Positions 58,372-64,000 of a stretch of 64,000 nucleotides of DNA are shown here, one piece after another. The stretch comes from Pogostemon cablin. Taxonomy: Eukaryota > Streptophyta > Magnoliopsida > Lamiales > Lamiaceae. Position numbers and translations under genes: made by a program. The number at the start of each line of letters is the position of its first letter. Positions within the stretch are counted from its first letter, which is position 1. The stretch covers positions 21,744,279 to 21,808,278 of the forward strand of contig CM042983.1 of assembly GCA_023678885.1 (NCBI GenBank), read 5' to 3'. A model generated the notes under the pieces. The model searched no databases. It was not told the DNA's origin and was given only the letters and a program-made list of their open reading frames with translations.

Positions 58372-60456
58372 TGTGATACCCGAGCTTCTCACTACTCATG
58401 TGCCAATATAATTTAATTTGTGTTATGTGCATTTTATAATTATGTGATAATTATGTGGTAATTATGTGATTATAATGTGGCAATTATATGACAATTGTTT
58501 CTACATTTTATTTATCTTTATATTTTATTTGAGACATCTGTGATAAATGGTGACAATATGTGAATAAATATATGCATAAATATTTACATGCATTAATTTG
58601 GATATATGAGTAAATTATTTTGTGTATAAATACACATTTCTTAATTATTAAGTATCACACATGTTCTCATAAGAATAATAGTAGGTAGAAAAATATACAC
58701 GTATGTATTATATCTTAGCTATTAAGTATTGCACGTATATTCGTATTGAATAATAATAATATAATACTTACTATTAATAGTAAGTATAATAATAATAATA
58801 TTAATAATAGTAAATTAATAAATGAGGCTACGTATGTATTACATGGTTTAAATACAACCACATAATTTCAAAGATGATAATTAACATATGTGGCTACCTA
58901 ACTAGCAATAAATTCTTAGTGTTAGTATACATATATAACTTATTATTTTGTAAGCAATACGTGGCCTTCTAATTAGCCATAAATTCATTACACTAATAAG
59001 GATATGTAGCCCACTTTTACCATTTATAAATATGTGTGATGACTACCCATATTTGAAAAAAACAAAGCATAATATGTTAAAAAAAAAAAAAAGATAGAGA
59101 GAAGAAAGGGAGAGAGGAGAGAGAAAAAGAAGAGAAAGAGAAAGAGAAAGAGAAAGGAGCGTGCCGGAACATACGTAGTCAGAACGGGAGAAGAGGAAGG
59201 GATTAGTTGTAGTATTTCACGGGTCTATAGTGTTGTTACTGTCGAAATCCAGGTAAGTAGAAGTTCAACTACAATGCATAAACATGTTGTTTATGAATTA
59301 TTTGTGATTAATATGTGATAATTATGTTATGTGTTATTTTTGATTAGTTTAATTACGTTATGAATTATTTGGAGATTTATTTGTTATACAAGTTGGGGAT
59401 CTATGTGATTGGAAATAATATCATTATCCTATATAGATCTGTGTGATTGGAAACTGTTGAAAATATATTTGTATAGTTTGAGAAGATATTGGTTATAAGG
59501 ATCTGTGGGATCCAAGATTAAGTTGTTATTCCAAAAAGAGATCCGTGTGATCCAAGGTGAAGTGATTATTCTATAAATTGATATATGTGATTGAGGTGAA
59601 GTTGTTATTTCAGAAGTGGATTTATGTGAATTGAAATTAAGATGTTACTTTATTGTTATTAAATGCTGATATTGATATTGTAAATGGTTTATTATGCACA
59701 TTTAATTGTTTTGGGTGCATACCATGCATAAACATGAAAAGTGTTTTCCTCAAAATTAATAAGATACTGATGGTGTGTGCGGCCACTATATATGCATCTC
59801 TGTCAGGGTTCGGAAAAATCGTTCCCGATATTTTTATTAGGGGTTCGGAAAAATCGTCCCCACCACTTTGCCAGAGTTCGGAAAAATCGTTCTCGGCTCT
59901 ATTTTCGGGGTTCGGAAAAATTGTCCCCATTGAGCTCTTTTGGGGTGCATATTATAAGTGCGTCGTGGGGATCCCGCAACGTGAACAGTTTTCAAAATAA
60001 AAGATACCAACTAGAAGGACTAGGAAATAGGCGATAGAAAACTAAATGCATTTTCATGCACTGACATGCATGATTTTTACTTACTGAGATTTTTGTCTCA
60101 CTAGTTTATGCATTGTAGGTGAGCCTGTTGATGATTGAGTTTGCGATGTGATTGTGCAAGCTGTAGAGCTCCTACAGGGTTTTGAGCAGATGTACATAGA
60201 TGACGACCTGTTGGGCTAGGCCGTGGGTTTATTTTGTTTCCGCTGATATTTTTGTTATGTAATATAATAAGTATTGTCACGAGTTTTTCTAGTTTGAAGT
60301 GGTATCAGAAATCAGTTACGTATGTTGAACTGGTGTGATGGTGTTGGTTATAAACGTATTATGTGGAAAAAAAAAATTTATATGCAGGTTTTTATAATAA
60401 TAATGTTTATGTTAAATAGTATTTAAATTATAAGTTGTGTAAGGTGGGTCGTGTCA
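58372..60456 (+). repeat. 3' LTR of the chromovirus
   Basis: Partner of 51569-53651. Four tandem repeat units lie at 59803-59935. Confidence 0.95.
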
Positions 60457-60461
60457 GAAGT

Positions 60462-60710
60462 TATCACATTTTTTTTTTGGCAAGGAGATTAAGGAGTATA
60501 ATAATTTAATACTCCTTATAATAATTTAATGCAAAGTGAACTGAGAGAAATAATATTTAATGTGTAGTGGGTAGTTATATTAAAAGTGTATGTGGGTCCC
60601 ATGAAAATAAATTAATTATTTTTGTGTGATTCTCATGTACTAAAAAGGAAAGTGTGTCAACTTTGGGGAACAAACAAAAAAATGTGTCAACTTCTGTGGG
60701 ACGGAGTGAG
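60462..60710. mobile_element. Stowaway-type MITE, right piece
   Basis: Aligns in reverse complement with the MITE at 124-387 and ends GGGACGGAGTGAG followed by TA (60711-60712). With 51552-51568 it makes a ~266-bp MITE. Confidence 0.87.
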
Positions 60711-60712
60711 TA

Positions 60713-61109
60713 GTAATTATATAAATTAATAATTTAATTAAAGTATTTAATTAACATAAATATTATGTTCATAATAATAATAAAATATATTTAAACTAAT
60801 TTATTTTATTAATTTAAAATAAAGTATACTAATAAATTCAATTAAGATAAAGTAAACTAATTTATGATAAACATGGATATTCAATTTATTCAAGAACATT
60901 CATAAAAGGATAAATATAAATATAAACCTTCATTAGTTATTGTTTATTTATGAAGGAAAAATACATAATCTGATCAATGAACTCAAATAACCTAAATTAA
61001 CAGTAAGGATATAATAGTAATTATACCTTGGTAGATGGCTATTGATCCGGATCAAATTAATCCAAATAGAAAGTTCCATTATTTAATTAATTTTTGTACC
61101 AGTTAGTTA
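60713..61109. other. AT-rich stretch without features
   Basis: About 80% A+T, no gene or element recognised. Confidence 0.6.
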
Positions 61110-61114
61110 GTGAC

Positions 61115-62959
61115 TGATAAGTGTGTAAATTTACGAATCTTGCGCCTGAATTTGTGCTATTATAAGGTGTTTAAAGGTTGTAATTGGTTGTAAACCAATA
61201 TATATTATGTTAGGTCACGAATCAGGTGTTATTGAAGTCGTTTTGATTGGTTTTTCGCAGAAAATTAGAATGGAAGTGTTGGAAACTAAAGAAAGGAAGT
61301 CGAAGCCATCCGTTTGGACGAAGAAGGAGTCCAATTCGACCAGAATAAGGTCAATTCGACCAGGCCTGCTAGTCGAATTGGAGGCAGGACACAGCAGAAG
61401 GTGGATTCGACCACGACAAGGGAATTCGACCTGGGCATCAGGTCGAATCAAGGTCGAATTGATTGGTAAAAATGCCAATTCGACCTCGTCACTTCAATTC
61501 GACCTGTTTGGCTGGTCGAATCAAGCATCTGGGACTTACAGTATGCCAATTCGACCTCCAATTCGACTTGGGAGAAGAGAATTCGACCTGTTTATTAAGT
61601 GCACAATCTACGTGGAACACATGAGCTAGTGAGAAAGTAGTGCACACATGAGCAAGTGGGAAAGTAGTGCACAATCCACATGGAACACATGAAGCACATA
61701 ACATACAATAGATTCCTAAAGTATAGAAGACAAGGAGGAGAGTTGGAAAGGAGCTGCAAAGACAGCACAAAAGAGGGGACAAAGGATAGAGGAGTAACAT
61801 GGACAGCAAACAAAGAGGAGTGGCTACATGTGGAGCTGCATTTGGCAGCAAGAATAAAAGGGAGCTGCAAGAGCAAACCAGTTCTGGTGAACACACAAAA
61901 ACGTGTAGAAGTGCTGCAGGGGTATGCTGCAAGGGCAGCAAGCTGCCAAGGGCAGCAAGCAGCAAGGAGAGGAGCTTCAAAACTAGCAAGAAGAAGATGA
62001 GGATGAAGTTGAACGTGGAGATTCAAGTAAGATCAGTCCAACATTGATCTGCTGGTGATTAATGGAGCTTCAAGTAAGATCATTCCAACTAACCATGATT
62101 GTTCTTAGATCAATCATGGGCTAGAGCCTCTTTGGTAGTTCTAGGATTATGAAGGTTTCATGAATTAATTTGTCTTTCGTGTGTAAACTCCGTACAACAC
62201 TACTTGTGGTTTATTTTGTATAAGATTATGTATTTTTAATCCATACTCACGGTTGTTTTATGCATCATTAACTGTTGTGTAGAGTCTGAATACATAACTT
62301 GGCTATTGATTGAGTGCGTTCACTGCTGAGTAGGGTTTTATGTTATAATTCTAAGAGAAGGGATTTCGAAATTTTATTAGAACTATCTTATACGAATACT
62401 TGTTAATTGAATCATATTCGGGTTAATAAGTAGGACAAAGAATAGAACTTCATAGTACCTATAAAGGGAGATCATATCAGGTTAGAGTACTAAGTGCATG
62501 AGAAATAATTGATACTGATAGTACCTAGAAAGGGGGGTGAATTATATCTCTTGCTCCAAGGATATTTACACGTATCATATACATGTTTACTTGAGTCTAT
62601 AGAGTAAATTTGCATGGTTTAGTGATGGGTGCATAAACCACAAGGCAGAGTCGGAAACCGTCACACGAAAGATGAATTAATAAGTGGAACTGGATAATTT
62701 GTAGAACTACCTACTTTCTTACTTGATTACAACTCATTTATCTTTGCCGTTATTTATTTTACTTGTTGTTTCATAATTATTTGCTACTCAACACATATTA
62801 CATCATTATATTTTCCTACATAGTCTTAGTTTACTAGTATATAATTAATTTGATATTTATCCGTCCTTTGGGTTCGATATTCACTTGGTCACCTTTTGAA
62901 ACTACAATTGATATCCTTAATCTTGGGGATTAATTATGCATTGAGAAAACGAGCTACCA
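61115..62959 (+). mobile_element. Solo LTR of an Athila-lineage element
   Basis: 1845 bp, TGATAAGTGTG...GAGCTACCA, with perfect GTGAC duplications (61110-61114 and 62960-62964). It aligns in opposite orientation with the LTRs at 32167-33833 and 44189-45854: a related start (GTGTGTAAATT) and a 3' half from about 62050 that is clearly homologous. It belongs to a different subfamily. It contains its own TTCGACC array. No internal region. The minus-strand ORFs at 61489-62026 show no domain and are not genes. Confidence 0.88.
61335..61590. repeat. AATTCGACC/GGTCGAATT array in the Athila-type solo LTR
   Basis: About ten TTCGACC cores in forward orientation, with GGTCGAAT or AGTCGAATT partners, in 250 bp. 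This is the same arrangement as in the Athila element but with AATTCGACC instead of GGTTCGACC. Confidence 0.85.
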
Positions 62960-63000
62960 GTGACCCTAAATTGAATGTGTATAAATTATGTTTGGTAGTG

Positions 63001-63465
63001 TGTGATACCCGAACTTCTCATTACTCATGTGCCAATATAATTTAATTTGTGTTACGTGCATTATGCGATAATTTTGTGGTAATTGTTTCTATATTTTATT
63101 TGTCTTTGCATTTTTATTTGATATATCTATGATAATAATGGTGAAAATATGTGAATATATGTGCATAAATATTTACGTGCATTAATTTGAATATATAATT
63201 AAATTACTTTATGTGTATAAAATACATTATTTTTTAATTATTAAGTATCACACGTGTTCTTGTAATAATAATAGTGGTAAGAAAATGTATATATGTGTAT
63301 TAATTTGTAAATGTATTATATCTTTGTCATTAAGTATTGCACGTATATTTGTAATGAATAATAATAATGACAATGTAGTATTTACTAATAATAATAATAA
63401 TAATAATAATAAGTATAATAATAATAATAATAATAATAATAATTTACTATTAATAGTAAATAGGT
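63001..63465 (+). mobile_element. Chromovirus LTR fragment (third copy of the family)
   Basis: Begins TGTGATACCCGAACTTCTCA and follows the LTR at 51569 for about 460 bp. It is interrupted at about 63465 by another LTR. Preceding TAGTG may be its TSD. Whether it is a solo LTR or a full element cannot be seen. Confidence 0.8.
63391..63447. repeat. (AAT)n microsatellite
   Basis: Two runs of AAT units in the chromovirus LTR. The Asn-run and Leu-run ORFs over it are artefacts. Confidence 0.9.
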
Positions 63466-64000
63466 TGATGCAGTGGTAATCCACCCCAACCATCTCAGTT
63501 ATAAATTGGGGTGATTACCCCATTGATTAGCCATTTGTAGTCGAAATGACTAATTAAAGAATTTATCAAACCACAGGGCGGAAGATACTAGGGTCTAAGC
63601 AATCTTGTGTTTGTCATAGTTTTATAGAAATGATCATAAAGGGATAGAATTAATCAAGAAATGACAACTAAACAATGGGATAGATGAATGAAAGATGGAT
63701 GAATGAGCCAAGTGGATAGAGAATGAGACTAGCAATACTTAAAGTATGAAAAATCTAGGTATCATGCAATGAATTCATATGTGTCATGGGTTAATAACTA
63801 AGTGCCAACACAAATTTCACCTAAACTCCCTCTCGAGATGGATAGGATGTAGATCCTCGCAAAGGTCTCAAAATAGCTCAAAGGTTAGTTCTCAATCAAA
63901 TAATTCCAACTAGGTACTAAGTTCAATTGGAGAGTCGCCTCACACGATCAATTGACCTCTCGATCTAACCAATCGAATGTTCTATCAAAGGGTTCTAAAT
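63466..64000 (-). mobile_element. Athila-like LTR, cut by the window end
   Basis: Starts TGATGCAGTGGTAATCC inside the chromovirus LTR. TTGTAGTCGAAATGAC and AAACCACAGGGCGGAAGAT line up with TTGTAGTCGCGAAGATGAC and AACCCACGGGACGGAT of the Athila LTR at 32167, in the same orientation. It is probably the 3' end of a minus-strand Athila-type element extending beyond 64000. Confidence 0.6.

Larger units (their letters stand above)
51569..60456 (+). mobile_element. Ty3/gypsy chromovirus (Tekay/Del-like), nearly full length
   Basis: An 8888-bp element flanked by perfect GAAGT duplications (51564-51568 and 60457-60461). LTRs are 2083 and 2085 bp, differing at roughly 32 sites by hand count (about 1.5%). 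Between them lie an initiator tRNA-Met PBS, a single gag-pol frame ending in a chromodomain, and a PPT. Two one-base insertions in pol disable it. Its sister at 16508-24312 is older. Lineage (Tekay/Del) is inferred from LTR length, PBS and chromodomain. Confidence 0.95.

Noticed and set aside
61489..62026. Minus-strand ORFs of 143 and 166 codons rich in Leu and Cys
   Set aside because: They lie wholly inside a solo LTR with no recognised domain, and the equivalents are not conserved in the other Athila LTRs.
63213..63493. Asn-run and Leu-run ORFs
   Set aside because: They come from an AAT microsatellite in a chromovirus LTR.

Overview
This is plant nuclear DNA, almost certainly from a eudicot. 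The base composition is AT-rich. It holds Stowaway MITEs, Mutator-like (MULE) elements, a Helitron, Ty1/copia, chromovirus and Athila-lineage Ty3/gypsy elements, and degraded copies of plant gene families (SKIP11-type F-box/kelch, pollen Ole e 1-like). The species cannot be fixed from the sequence. I see no intact host gene and no RNA gene.

The backbone is a tandem array of a ~2.9-kb pseudogene unit in at least six copies (U1-U6, starting near 1, 2899, 9740, 25231, 30855 and 48460). A full unit has an AT-rich leader, the 3' end of a SKIP11-like F-box/kelch gene, an intronless Ole e 1-like pseudogene, and an AT-rich spacer with internal ~245-bp repeats. Because the units are paralogous, each copy shows the empty site for insertions in the others. 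That lets most element borders be set to the base, with target-site duplications (TSDs).

Layout: U1 (1-2898) is nearly pure unit plus a Stowaway MITE. U2 (2899-9739) carries two gene-fragment-bearing MULEs, A and B. U3 (9740-25230) is split by a degenerate copia element (10891-16197) and an old chromovirus (16508-24312), both inside the Ole e 1-like copy. U4 (25231-30854) has MULE C, with leucine-rich-repeat gene fragments, and a 2.4-kb solo LTR. U5 (30855-48459) has a 381-bp unexplained insertion, a 13.7-kb Athila-type element (32167-45854, minus strand) and a Helitron (46493-48298) holding two MITEs. U6 (48460-50854) has a MULE (48482-50195) with MULE D nested inside it. Right of the array are a hAT-like MITE, a Stowaway MITE split by a nearly full-length chromovirus (51569-60456), an Athila-type solo LTR (61115-62959), and a chromovirus LTR fragment interrupted by an Athila-like LTR that runs off the window.

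No genes work together here as a host pathway. Each retroelement is a self-contained replication unit: gag packages RNA, protease-RT-RNase H-integrase copies and inserts it, the LTRs drive transcription, and the PBS and PPT prime cDNA. All copies seen carry disabling lesions. The most unusual signals are: an interspersed GGTTCGACC/GGTCGAACC array found in both LTRs, the gag coding region and the post-pol leader of the Athila element, with a variant in a second Athila-type LTR; a predicted intron ahead of the Athila ORF1; one MULE family that has captured different host gene fragments in each copy; and a tandem repeat in the chromovirus LTR that varies in copy number.
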